Assembly: GCF_034347425.1 (NCBI RefSeq)
Contig: NZ_CP133779.1
Location: 3,224,001 to 3,288,000 of the forward strand
Direction: 5' to 3'
DNA length: 64,000 nucleotides
Origin: Undibacterium sp. CCC3.4
GTDB taxonomy: Bacteria > Pseudomonadota > Gammaproteobacteria > Burkholderiales > Burkholderiaceae_D
Below are positions 25,900-34,251 of the stretch, in pieces (within the stretch, counting starts at the first letter, position 1; each line of letters begins with the position of its first letter). The notes under the pieces are model-generated. The model was given only the letters and a program-made list of their open reading frames with translations, was not told the DNA's origin and did no database searches. The position numbers were made by a program, and so were the translations under genes.

Positions 25900-27783
25900 T
25901 TAATCGCGAGTGCTAAGCGAGCGCGGATACTTGTTTGTGAGTAGCCAATTTTGAAATGAACTGAAGTAAAGACTCATACTCAAGGCTTGTTCTTTGCTCA
26001 GCCCAGCTTGCTTGAGTCCGCTTTCGGTGCATAATGGAACGATGAAGTCAGTTCCTGGGCGACCTGTTTTGGCGACCGCGAAGCTGACGTTGGTGGGTGA
26101 AAATTCGGCAATCTGCTGTTTTTCTTTGAGCGTTTTCGCGGGTTCTTTCTTTAAAATAAGCGGGATGGAATGAATCCTTGCTTGGCCTTCGCTATTAATT
26201 TTTTGGTAGGTCGCAAATCGTAAGTCATACATTTCGCCTGCGCTTGTTTCAGCTAAACTCAATAGTGGCATGACAAAAAAGGGATAGCCAGCTCCTTTGC
26301 CAAAATCTCGTTCGATGTCGTTTAGATTCGTTTCAAAGCGATGTGCGAAGTCTTCCGCTGATTCGCCGGTTCGGTAGCCGATGATGCCTTTACTTTGTCC
26401 GGTACCATTTGGTTTGAAAAGTGGCTTTAAGCCCAAGGCAAGAAATTCTTTCAGCGCAGTCGATACACCGGCTATGCCCTCAGATTCGCTAACTGCTCTG
26501 AAATAGCTCAGGCGGAGTGTGGCGAGTTCATCGTCCGAAAGCTGTGTTCTGAGTGTAGGATCTTCTTCGCAGCCTTTTTTGAAATGGAATAGTTGGTCAA
26601 GTCCTCCTACGTCATAGGTGAAACCTCTGAGTTTGGCTATTGTCGGCAGCGCGGCGGCCTCCGCGCTGAGATGAAATTTTTCTCTGGCTAGGGCTGCAGC
26701 GAATTTATTGACGCCCTCATCAACGCTGACATTGATGAGGGCGAATTTTGTATAGTCGAGTACCTTTCCTTCTGTTTTACTTAAATTAAGTGCTGCCCTA
26801 TCGTTGATCAAACCGTTGACGGGTCGCCCGAATAAATAGGGACGTCCGTTATCAATATTGCAACATTCGCTGACATCACGGCTGTAGCCAAGTAAGGCCA
26901 AGGCTTGATACGCATATGTTTCCATGTTTATCGTTGCGGCATCGTGTGCCTGTTTACGCGCCTTTTGCAATTGATTATGGTTGATGCATCCTGCTTGGAA
27001 TTGCGCTTCTGCCGCATCAATCTGAGCCAAATAAGACCTTGTGAATTTATCGAGGGAATCTGCATAGCAAGGTCGCAGCAGCGAGCCGAATTGTTCTGCA
27101 CATCTATCCGCAATGAAGGCTTTCTCCCAGATCATCTTACTGTTGTCCGTGATCGCGTAAGCGCCATCGACACGACGCGCAGCTTCTCGCCCGGAATTTG
27201 CAATCAGCAACAATACTTGCTCGCCATTTTCTTTGCAAGTTTGTTTTATTTCCGCTGCGGCTACCGCATAACTATCCATAATCGTCGCCAATTGATCTGG
27301 TGGGAGGTTGCGAATTCCACCAAATCCAGTGCCATTTAGCTCTGGACAGTTATAGGCAAGCTCAAAAGCATTTCCTTTCTTGACTTTATAAACGAGAACA
27401 TCCGGCGGCAGGCAGACACAATCGCCTGCCGTGCTTCCTTGGTTGCATGTGACCGTAGACTTTTGTTCAAATTCCCATGCCAACTCTTGGTTTTGGCGTT
27501 TTCCAACGTCCATCTGGTTATCTGCACCTTTGAAAAGGTCTGCAATATTGGCTAATGTCGCGGCACGCAGTTCATCGGAGTGCGAGGTTTGCGTGCTTTT
27601 ATCAATTTGGGGCAGGTATGTGGAAGAGGAAGCTGGGAATGCTATTGCTCCAGCTAAGGTATCATTGATATTGAACGTTGTAGTCAATTGACTGACGATG
27701 CTGAGATGTGCCCTTGCGGAAGCTGGCGAAATTTGTGAATGGGCAATTTGAGATGGCGGCGAGTATCCAGAGATGCGTGGCAT
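25900..27783 (-). CDS. Uncharacterised protein with ATP-grasp-like C-terminal motifs
   Basis: A 627-residue protein of no family I recognise. Residues 1-60 are Ser/Pro/Ala-rich and look disordered (MPRISGYSPPSQIAHSQI). Residues 110-310 carry many cysteines (for example DCVCLPP, ECCNIDNG). Residues 380-620 contain motifs resembling an ATP-grasp fold: GLKPLFKPNGTGQSKGI (K457 would contact ATP), FFVMPLL then MYDLRFATYQ (518-527), IHSIPLILKK and SPTNVSF (N565 as the metal-binding Asn). The frame is open to an ATG at 27813; the one at 27783 is preferred. It stands alone on its strand. Function is not assigned. Confidence 0.7.
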   Translation of the reverse strand: MPRISGYSPPSQIAHSQISPASARAHLSIVSQLTTTFNINDTLAGAIAFPASSSTYLPQIDKSTQTSHSDELRAATLANIADLFKGADNQMDVGKRQNQELAWEFEQKSTVTCNQGSTAGDCVCLPPDVLVYKVKKGNAFELAYNCPELNGTGFGGIRNLPPDQLATIMDSYAVAAAEIKQTCKENGEQVLLLIANSGREAARRVDGAYAITDNSKMIWEKAFIADRCAEQFGSLLRPCYADSLDKFTRSYLAQIDAAEAQFQAGCINHNQLQKARKQAHDAATINMETYAYQALALLGYSRDVSECCNIDNGRPYLFGRPVNGLINDRAALNLSKTEGKVLDYTKFALINVSVDEGVNKFAAALAREKFHLSAEAAALPTIAKLRGFTYDVGGLDQLFHFKKGCEEDPTLRTQLSDDELATLRLSYFRAVSESEGIAGVSTALKEFLALGLKPLFKPNGTGQSKGIIGYRTGESAEDFAHRFETNLNDIERDFGKGAGYPFFVMPLLSLAETSAGEMYDLRFATYQKINSEGQARIHSIPLILKKEPAKTLKEKQQIAEFSPTNVSFAVAKTGRPGTDFIVPLCTESGLKQAGLSKEQALSMSLYFSSFQNWLLTNKYPRSLSTRD

Positions 27784-28036
27784 GAAATATCTTTTTATAA
27801 AGAGTAAGCGCATGGCAGCAAGATGAACGATTGATCAGTGCGCAGTCTGAAAAATACACTGATATTAAAGATCTCTCAGCGCTGCTTTATCTTTCAAAAA
27901 ACGTTCATTTATGACGCTGCGATGGCTTGTGCTGGTGCCTTATTTTGCCCAAGATGATGAAGTGTAATCGGCCACAGCCAGTGAACTCATCGATTCGCTG
28001 TCTAATGCCGAGTCAGGGAGATGTGTTCGGCAGCAG

Positions 28037-28954
28037 TTAGCGCCAGACCGTCTTCACACTTTGTAACAGACGCTGCCCGAATACATTGATCAGCAAACCC
28101 AGCATGATCACCAAGGCGCCGCCGATCTGGCGTGCCGACAGCGCTTCGCCGAGCAATAGCCAGGCGGCCGTGAGGCCGATTACCGGTACCATCAGCGTCA
28201 GTGGTGCCACCAAGTGAGTCGGCAGGGCACCGAGTAATTTGCCCCATAAGGTGTAACCGATTAAGGTGGCGGCGAAGGCCAGATAAACGATGGTCAGCGC
28301 CGATGGCAGACTCAGATTGACGAGGCTGCTGTGTATCAGAGGCCAGCCTTCGAAACACCAGGACAGCGCAAAGAATGGCAAGATCGGCACCAGCGCGCTC
28401 CACGATACCAGGCTGAGCACGGCGGTCGGGCCGATTTTTTTATTGATGACATTCCCGGCGGCCCAAGACAACGCCGCGCACAGCGTCAGCAGAAAGCCCG
28501 GTAAACTGACCGGCGCGGTAGCATTGCTCAGACTGGCGCTGGCCAGTAACAGCAGGCCCAGTGCTGCTACCAGCATGCCGCACAAATTGCTGGCGCGAAG
28601 CTTGTCGCCGAATACCAGGGCAGAAAAGCCAACCGTAAAAAATGCCTGCGCCTGCAGTACCAGCGAAGCCAATCCAGCCGGCATGCCGACGGCCATGGCG
28701 GAAAACAGGAAGGCGAATTGGCCCAGGCTGATTGCCAAGGCATAGCCGATCAGTAAGCGTAGTGGAACGCGCGGACGCGGGATGAACAGGATGGCCGGAA
28801 AGGCGACCAAGGCGAAGCGCAGGCTTCCCATCAGAAATGGTGGAATGCCTTTGAGGCCGATTTTAATGACGACAAAGTTCATACCCCACAGGATGATGAC
28901 GGTGAGGGCGGTCAGAAGATGACGCGGGCTTAAACTGAAACTGGAACTGGACAT
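28037..28954 (-). CDS. EamA/DMT-family exporter
   Basis: A 305-residue inner-membrane protein with ten hydrophobic segments arranged as two EamA repeats (about 12-140 and 155-295). The beginning LTVIILWGMNFVVIKIGLKG and the second-repeat motif LCAALSWAAGNVINKKIG are typical of the O-acetylserine/cysteine and amino-acid exporter branch (EamA/YdeD-like). Substrate is not determinable. No operon partner; DUF1272 lies 42 bases upstream on the same strand. Confidence 0.9.
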   Translation of the reverse strand: MSSSSFSLSPRHLLTALTVIILWGMNFVVIKIGLKGIPPFLMGSLRFALVAFPAILFIPRPRVPLRLLIGYALAISLGQFAFLFSAMAVGMPAGLASLVLQAQAFFTVGFSALVFGDKLRASNLCGMLVAALGLLLLASASLSNATAPVSLPGFLLTLCAALSWAAGNVINKKIGPTAVLSLVSWSALVPILPFFALSWCFEGWPLIHSSLVNLSLPSALTIVYLAFAATLIGYTLWGKLLGALPTHLVAPLTLMVPVIGLTAAWLLLGEALSARQIGGALVIMLGLLINVFGQRLLQSVKTVWR

Positions 28955-28996
28955 GGGGAGCGATCGTGGTGATGGGCGGGCGGGCGCTGGCTTAAT

Positions 28997-29224
28997 TCAG
29001 GGACGGTGTACGCGCCGCGTCGAGGCCGGATCTTTCAGCAGTTTTGCTGCCGGTCGTATCGGACGCGGCACCAAGCGGCCTTGGCAATTCGGGCAAATAT
29101 CGGCATAGACGTGTTCGGCGCAAGCGGCACAAAAGGTACATTCATAACTGCAGATGCGCGCAGCCTCGGAGGCGGGCGCTAAATCGATGTCGCAGTGTTC
29201 GCAGTTCGGGCGTAATTCCAGCAT
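28997..29224 (-). CDS. DUF1272 zinc-ribbon protein
   Basis: A 75-residue protein starting MLELRPNCEHCDIDLAP, with cysteine pairs C8/C11, C24/C28/C31-C34 and CPNCQGRL, which is the DUF1272 pattern. The cysteines probably bind zinc. Function is unknown. Its C-terminus (RPAAKLLKDPASTRRVHRP) is basic. It is commonly annotated near DMT exporters in related bacteria, as here, but that link is from memory. Confidence 0.88.
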   Translation of the reverse strand: MLELRPNCEHCDIDLAPASEAARICSYECTFCAACAEHVYADICPNCQGRLVPRPIRPAAKLLKDPASTRRVHRP

Positions 29225-29284
29225 GCGTATTGTCTCAGTCAGTTGGTCGGGACCTGCAGCTTAGCATTATACAACTGGGTTTGT

Positions 29285-29338
29285 CAGCCGCATGTGAGCT
29301 GCCTGTACCGTCGCTGCCGGTACAGGTAAGCGGCTGAG
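29285..29338. other. Nested double hairpin
   Basis: TCAGCCGC (29285-29292) pairs with GCGGCTGA (29331-29338), and inside it CCTGTACCG (29303-29311) pairs with CGGTACAGG (29319-29327) around a 7-base loop. Both stems are perfect. It lies between the two-gene module ending at 29414 and the DUF1272 gene. No T-run follows on either strand, so a simple intrinsic terminator is not obvious; an attenuator or repeat-derived hairpin is possible. Confidence 0.6.
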
Positions 29339-29413
29339 GCAACTGAGGTATGTTGAAGGGTGTGCTTGATTTTCTATCGTACGTTCAATAGCAAATTTCT
29401 ATTTGCGTAGCAG

Positions 29414-29668
29414 CTAGCCGATAATGCCACCGGCGGCACCGGATAGTATCGACATTGCCCATTTTTTTTCTTCCGCTGTGGTGGTACTCGATGTCAGTGT
29501 GCTGTAGCAGAGGAAAGCAAGCAAGATAACGAAACAGATTGCTACCAAAAATAAAGCGACATCCTTGAACAGGCGAACTGTGCGTTCGCCGTTCGTTTCT
29601 TTTGGGTCAACTTTAATGCTGTAGTTGTGATTTGGTGGTGGGCTGTTCAGGTCAATGCTGTTACTCAT
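29414..29668 (-). CDS. Small single-span membrane protein partnered with an RHH regulator
   Basis: An 84-residue protein. Residues 1-33 are soluble and polar (MSNSIDLNSPPPNHNYSIKV), residues 35-58 form one strong membrane segment (DVALFLVAICFVILLAFLCYS), and the tail ends in a glycine-rich, weakly hydrophobic stretch (SGAAGGIIG). Its start codon overlaps the stop of the RHH gene (ATGA), so the two are translationally coupled. The order DNA-binding protein then small membrane protein recalls type II toxin-antitoxin modules, but no known toxin family is recognised. Confidence 0.7.
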   Translation of the reverse strand: MSNSIDLNSPPPNHNYSIKVDPKETNGERTVRLFKDVALFLVAICFVILLAFLCYSTLTSSTTTAEEKKWAMSILSGAAGGIIG

Positions 29669-29874
29669 AGGCCAATAAACTCCGTTTGCATTTTTTCGGT
29701 TTTAGGATCAACCAAACCTAATTTCAGGCCGCGCCCTTTGCCATCGAGCGCCGCAAGATAGAGTTGCAGCGCCTTGCGTAACAACTCACTCTTGTTAGTT
29801 TCGTTTGCCTCTACGGCTTTATCTATGTCTCGGTTGAGATCATCCGATAGAACTACGCTGAACCGTGCTGACAT
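29665..29874 (-). CDS. Ribbon-helix-helix DNA-binding protein
   Basis: A 69-residue protein. MSARFSVVLSDDLNRDIDKA gives the beta-strand and first helix of the ribbon-helix-helix fold and ETNKSELLRKALQLYLAAL the second helix. The C-terminal 20 residues (GLVDPKTEKMQTEFIGL) would contact a partner if this is an antitoxin. The frame is open further to 29946 through the operator repeats, so the ATG at 29874 is preferred. The operator array directly upstream suggests autoregulation. Confidence 0.8.
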   Translation of the reverse strand: MSARFSVVLSDDLNRDIDKAVEANETNKSELLRKALQLYLAALDGKGRGLKLGLVDPKTEKMQTEFIGL

Positions 29875-29890
29875 TATATCTCTCCATTGT

Positions 29891-29935
29891 GCTGATGATG
29901 TGCTGATGATGCGCTGATTATGCGCATAATCAGCG
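29891..29935. promoter_or_regulatory. Operator array upstream of the RHH gene
   Basis: GCTGAT occurs at 29891, 29902 and 29913, exactly 11 bases (one helical turn) apart, and the last copy forms the left arm of a perfect 24-base palindrome at 29912-29935 (arm CGCTGATTATGC). RHH proteins bind tandem short sites on one face of DNA, so this fits an operator for the protein encoded 17 bases downstream. Confidence 0.75.
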
Positions 29936-30026
29936 TATTCAGTCAAGCCAAGTCAAACCGGAAATTAACTCGACTGACTACTGGTGTTGCAAGCTTGCAC
30001 TCGATTAATATGTGCCGTGACCAGGT

Positions 30027-33000
30027 TTACTCTTCTTTCGGGGTATCTTTGAACAAGGTATAAATCAGCGGCAGCAATAGCAAGGTGAATACGGTGGCCG
30101 AGACGATGCCGCCGACGATCACGACGGCAAACGGCCGCTGGGTTTCAGAACCGATGCCATGCGACAGTGCCGCTGGTAACAGACCGAGGCCGGCCATCAA
30201 GGCTGTCATCAGTATCGGTCGCAAACGGGCGACCGCACCTTCGATAGCGCTCGGATAGTCGGCCGGCTGGTGCTTTTCAAAATCGAGAATTTGCTCGAGC
30301 ATGATCACACCGTTTTGTACCGAAATGCCGGCCACGGCAATGAAACCGACCGCTGCCGAGACGGAAAAATGCAAGCCGGCCAGCGCCAGTCCGGCGATAC
30401 CGCCGATCATCGTCAGCGGTAGCATGACCAGTATCAGCAAGGCCATGCGCACCGAGCGGAAGGCCCAGAACAGCAGCGAGAAGATGAGGAAAATGGTGAT
30501 CGGCACGATCACTTCCAGGCGTTTCACGGCACGTTCCTGGTTTTCAAACTGGCCACCCCAGATGACGGTATAACCGGGCGGCAGATGGACTTGTTCGCGC
30601 ACTTTTTGCTGGGCTTCGGCGACGAAACTGCCTTGGTCGCGGCCGAGCAGATTGGCTTTGACTGAGGCATTGCGCACGCCGGCTTCGCGACTGATACGAC
30701 CGGGGCCTTGCCGTTGGCTGATGTGTGCCAGGTCGGCCAGGGCGATGGTGCCGGCACCGTTAGGCAGATTGATTTGCAAGCGGCCGATGTGGTCGATCGA
30801 TTCACGTTCGGAAGCTTTGAGGCGAATGGTGATGTCGAAACGTTTGTCACCCTCATAGAAACTGTTGACCGGTGTATCGGCCAGCGCGGTTTGTATGGTG
30901 TTGTTGACATCGCTGACGTTAATGCCGAGGCGAGCGATTTTTTCTCGGTCGATGACGATGTTGAGCTCGCTCTGGCCGCCGATTTTTACCGCTTCGACGT
31001 CGGCCGCGCCACGTATTTGTTTGAGTATGGCCGCGATTTGTTCACTTTTTTGTGTCAATACATCGAGGTCAGGGCCGAACAATTTGATGGCAATTTCCCC
31101 TTTCACCCCTGACAGCGATTCTTCGACATTATCTTGAATGACTTGCGAAAAATTGGTCGGCACACCGGGTAAGACGGCAATTTTAGCACTCATGTTTTCG
31201 ATTAAATCTTCTTTGCTGGCGAATTTCCATTCGCTGCGTGGCTTCAGATCGGCCAAAATTTCCATATTGTTCGGTCCCTTAGGATCGGTGCCGTCATCGG
31301 GGCGGCCGACTTGTGCCACAACTTGGCGGACTTCCGGATAGCTGAGCAAAATGGCACGTACCTGGCGTTCGATTTCTTTGGTTTTTTCCAGTGCGGTCGA
31401 GGGCGGCAGACTGACAGTGAGCCAGATATTGCCTTCATCGAGCTTTGGTAAAAATTCACTGCCGAGTTGCGGTGCCAAACCCAGCGTGAGCGCCAATAGC
31501 AGGCCCGATGTGCCGAGCACGGCAGTTTTACGTTTTTCTGCGCCTTGCAAGCTGCTACGGTACCAGTTTTGCAGATTGCTCATCCAGAGGCTATGGCGTT
31601 CGGCCAGGCTGTGGTGTTTCATCGATAGCGTCAGCAAGGTAGGAATCAGCGTCATCGTCAGTATCAATGCACCGAGCATGGCGAAGCTCAAAGTCAGCGC
31701 AACTGGCGAGAAGATTTTTCCTTCCACGCGTTGAAATGTGAAAATAGGAATGAAGGCGACGATGATAATGGCTTTAGCAAACAGAATAGGGTGGCCCATT
31801 TCGACCACGGTTTCCTTCAGTATGTGCTTGCGCCACAAGAATAGATTACCATGTTGTTCGTGCTGTTTGAGGGCCAGTCTGACCATTAAGGCTTCCACCA
31901 ACACTACGGCACTGTCGATGATGATGCCGAAGTCGACCGCGCCGAGTGAGATCAGGTTAGCCGGGATGTGGCGCAAATCGAGCATGATGAAAGCGCACAG
32001 CAGCGAAAGTGGAATGACGGTCACCACGATCAGCGCGGCGCGCCAGTTGCGCAGAAAAATGATCAGGATGCTTATCACCAACAGGGCACCGACCAACAGA
32101 TTTTCGACTACCGTCTTGACGGTGTGGTTGAGCAGTTCGGTGCGGTCGTAAATTTCATGCAGTTTCACGCCGGGCGGCAATTTGGCATTCACCAGAGCGA
32201 TTTTTTTCTTCAGTTCGGCGATGATTTTGGCGGCATTGCCACCTTTGGTCATCTGTATGATGCCTAGCACATAGCTGTCACCTTGGTTGAGGGAGACGAT
32301 GCCGGAGCGTGGGCGGCTGCCGATTTCTATCGCCGCCACATCCGATACCAAGACCGTCTTACCGTTTTTGGCGGCGATGATGACGCGCCCTAAGTCTTCC
32401 TTGTGCTCGAACAGGCCAACGCCGCGCACGATCAAGGCTTCATCGCCGCGGCGTATTGCGCCGCCGCCGACATTGCTGCTGTTGTTGGTCAGGGCCAGGC
32501 TGACCTGGTCCAGGGTTACGCCATAGCGCTTGAGTGCATCGGGATTGACCTGCACCTGGTATTCTTTGACTGTGCCGCCGAAGCTGACCACGTCGGCGAC
32601 GCCGGAGACCATGCGCAATTCCGGCCGAATCACCCAATCTTGCAAGGTGCGGATATCGTTTTCCGACATTCCGGCCGGGGCATCGATCACGTAGCGATAA
32701 ATTTCGCCGACTGCGGTTGAGAGTGGCGCGATACTGGCTTGTATGCCGCTTGGCAGAGTGACGTTTTGTAAGCGTTCGAGTACCTGTTGGCGGGCAAAAT
32801 AATCGTCGGTGCCATCTTCAAAGCTCAGCGTCACCACCGATAAGCCGGTGATCGAGACCGAACGCAACTGGGTTTGCCCCGGCACGCCGCTCATTTCTCG
32901 TTCTATCGGTAAGGTCACCGCGCGCTCGACTTCTTCGGCGGCTTGGCCGGTGAATTGGGTGACGATCTGGACTTGTACATCCTGCACATCGGGAAAGGCT

Positions 33001-33110
33001 TCGATCGGCAAATTGCTGAGCGAACGGTAGCCGAGTACCACCAAGGCGAGCGTGAGCAGCAGCACGAAGACGCGCTGAGTCAGCACGAAGTCGACAAATT
33101 TATTGAGCAT
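30027..33110 (-). CDS. CusA/CzcA-family heavy-metal efflux RND pump
   Basis: A 1027-residue inner-membrane proton-driven exporter, the usual length for the HME-RND family. The proton-relay residues of membrane helix 4 are present in AVDFGIIIDSAVVLVEA (D393, D399, E406). The N-terminus LTQRVFVLLLTLALVVLGYRSLSNLPIEAFPDV is typical. It overlaps the adaptor gene by 11 bases. Metal specificity cannot be settled by eye: DFG...DSAVVLVEA is nearer to CzcA/CnrA/NccA than to CusA. Works with the adaptor and outer-membrane factor encoded upstream. Confidence 0.93.
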   Translation of the reverse strand: MLNKFVDFVLTQRVFVLLLTLALVVLGYRSLSNLPIEAFPDVQDVQVQIVTQFTGQAAEEVERAVTLPIEREMSGVPGQTQLRSVSITGLSVVTLSFEDGTDDYFARQQVLERLQNVTLPSGIQASIAPLSTAVGEIYRYVIDAPAGMSENDIRTLQDWVIRPELRMVSGVADVVSFGGTVKEYQVQVNPDALKRYGVTLDQVSLALTNNSSNVGGGAIRRGDEALIVRGVGLFEHKEDLGRVIIAAKNGKTVLVSDVAAIEIGSRPRSGIVSLNQGDSYVLGIIQMTKGGNAAKIIAELKKKIALVNAKLPPGVKLHEIYDRTELLNHTVKTVVENLLVGALLVISILIIFLRNWRAALIVVTVIPLSLLCAFIMLDLRHIPANLISLGAVDFGIIIDSAVVLVEALMVRLALKQHEQHGNLFLWRKHILKETVVEMGHPILFAKAIIIVAFIPIFTFQRVEGKIFSPVALTLSFAMLGALILTMTLIPTLLTLSMKHHSLAERHSLWMSNLQNWYRSSLQGAEKRKTAVLGTSGLLLALTLGLAPQLGSEFLPKLDEGNIWLTVSLPPSTALEKTKEIERQVRAILLSYPEVRQVVAQVGRPDDGTDPKGPNNMEILADLKPRSEWKFASKEDLIENMSAKIAVLPGVPTNFSQVIQDNVEESLSGVKGEIAIKLFGPDLDVLTQKSEQIAAILKQIRGAADVEAVKIGGQSELNIVIDREKIARLGINVSDVNNTIQTALADTPVNSFYEGDKRFDITIRLKASERESIDHIGRLQINLPNGAGTIALADLAHISQRQGPGRISREAGVRNASVKANLLGRDQGSFVAEAQQKVREQVHLPPGYTVIWGGQFENQERAVKRLEVIVPITIFLIFSLLFWAFRSVRMALLILVMLPLTMIGGIAGLALAGLHFSVSAAVGFIAVAGISVQNGVIMLEQILDFEKHQPADYPSAIEGAVARLRPILMTALMAGLGLLPAALSHGIGSETQRPFAVVIVGGIVSATVFTLLLLPLIYTLFKDTPKEE

Positions 33111-34251
33111 GGGTGGCTACCTCGGCATTGAGTAACAAGGCACCTTCGCTGACAATGTTCAGGTTTTCGCTCAAGGCGGGATTTTGTTCGGCATCGGCAA
33201 AGCTGGCGTCGCGCCCCTTGCTTTGTATATGTACTTTTTGTTTCTCGAATTCGCCGGCACGTTTTTCCACGAACAAATAGCTGTACAGCCCTTCGACGAT
33301 GAGGGCGGTGTTGGGAATGCGGTAGCCTTGCTTGTCGCCGGCGGCGAGGAAGGAAACTTTGGCGAACATTTCCGGGCGCAGCTTCATGTCGCGGTTGGAA
33401 ACCACACCGCGGACTTGGATGCGACGTGTGCTGGGATCAAGTGCCAGTCCGACTCGCGCCACTTCGGCGCTAAACAGTTGGTTCGGATAGGCATCGAACT
33501 CCAATGCCAGCTTCTGGCCGATTTGAACTTGTCCGAGGTAAGCTTCGGGAACGTCAATCACTACCCACAGATGGCTGAGATCGCTGATTACAAACAGCGG
33601 CGCTGCTGCATCGGGGCGTACTTCCATGCCGGGATTAACTTGCTTGTCGGCGATCATGCCGGCGATCGGCGCTTTGAGCGCGAAGCTGCCGTTTTCATTC
33701 CCGACTGCTTTGAGGTTACGCATGCGCAGCGCGGCGCGACGCGTTTCGGCGGCCGCTTGTTGGTAATCGGCTTGGGCACCCTCGAGGTCTTTGCGGGCGA
33801 TGACTTCGTGTTCAAACAATTGTTGTGAACGTGTGAGTGTCAGTTGTTTGCGGGTTTCATCGGCTTTGGCTTTGGCCCAGTCGGCATCGGCTGCGGCCAA
33901 GTCGGGTGAGTCGAGCAGAGCCAAGGTGGCGTCTTTCTTGATGGTATCGCCGATTTCCACCGGTGCGCTGAGCAATCGTCCCAATACCGGTGAGCTCACG
34001 CGTGCCGTAAGATTTTCATCGTAGCTGAGGCGGCCATTCATGGTGTCGGCAGCCGGCAGGGCTTGCAGTTTGAGTGGGTTGACTTTGATCATGCTCAGTT
34101 GCGGCGCATTGACTGGATAGTTGATGCTGCCCGGATGGGCGGCAGCGGCGGCTTTCGGCGTTTCCGGTGCCGCATTTTTATTGCTGCAGGCGCACAGGCA
34201 CAGCAGGGCGAGGGTGGCGCACAGCAGCGTTGGCTTGTTTGCGAGGGTCAT
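33100..34251 (-). CDS. CzcB/CusB-family periplasmic adaptor
   Basis: A 383-residue adaptor with a lipoprotein-type signal (LLCATLALLCLCACSNKN; a lipobox cysteine at about residue 22). The barrel-sandwich halves (VSSPVLGRLLSAPVEIGDTI and LKAPIAGMIADKQVNPGMEV), the alpha-hairpin between them (about 120-185) and the beta-barrel domain are in the standard order. No histidine-rich N-terminal metal-binding extension of the classic CzcB type is seen. Stop/start overlap with the outer-membrane factor gene (TAATG). Confidence 0.92.
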   Translation of the reverse strand: MTLANKPTLLCATLALLCLCACSNKNAAPETPKAAAAAHPGSINYPVNAPQLSMIKVNPLKLQALPAADTMNGRLSYDENLTARVSSPVLGRLLSAPVEIGDTIKKDATLALLDSPDLAAADADWAKAKADETRKQLTLTRSQQLFEHEVIARKDLEGAQADYQQAAAETRRAALRMRNLKAVGNENGSFALKAPIAGMIADKQVNPGMEVRPDAAAPLFVISDLSHLWVVIDVPEAYLGQVQIGQKLALEFDAYPNQLFSAEVARVGLALDPSTRRIQVRGVVSNRDMKLRPEMFAKVSFLAAGDKQGYRIPNTALIVEGLYSYLFVEKRAGEFEKQKVHIQSKGRDASFADAEQNPALSENLNIVSEGALLLNAEVATHAQ

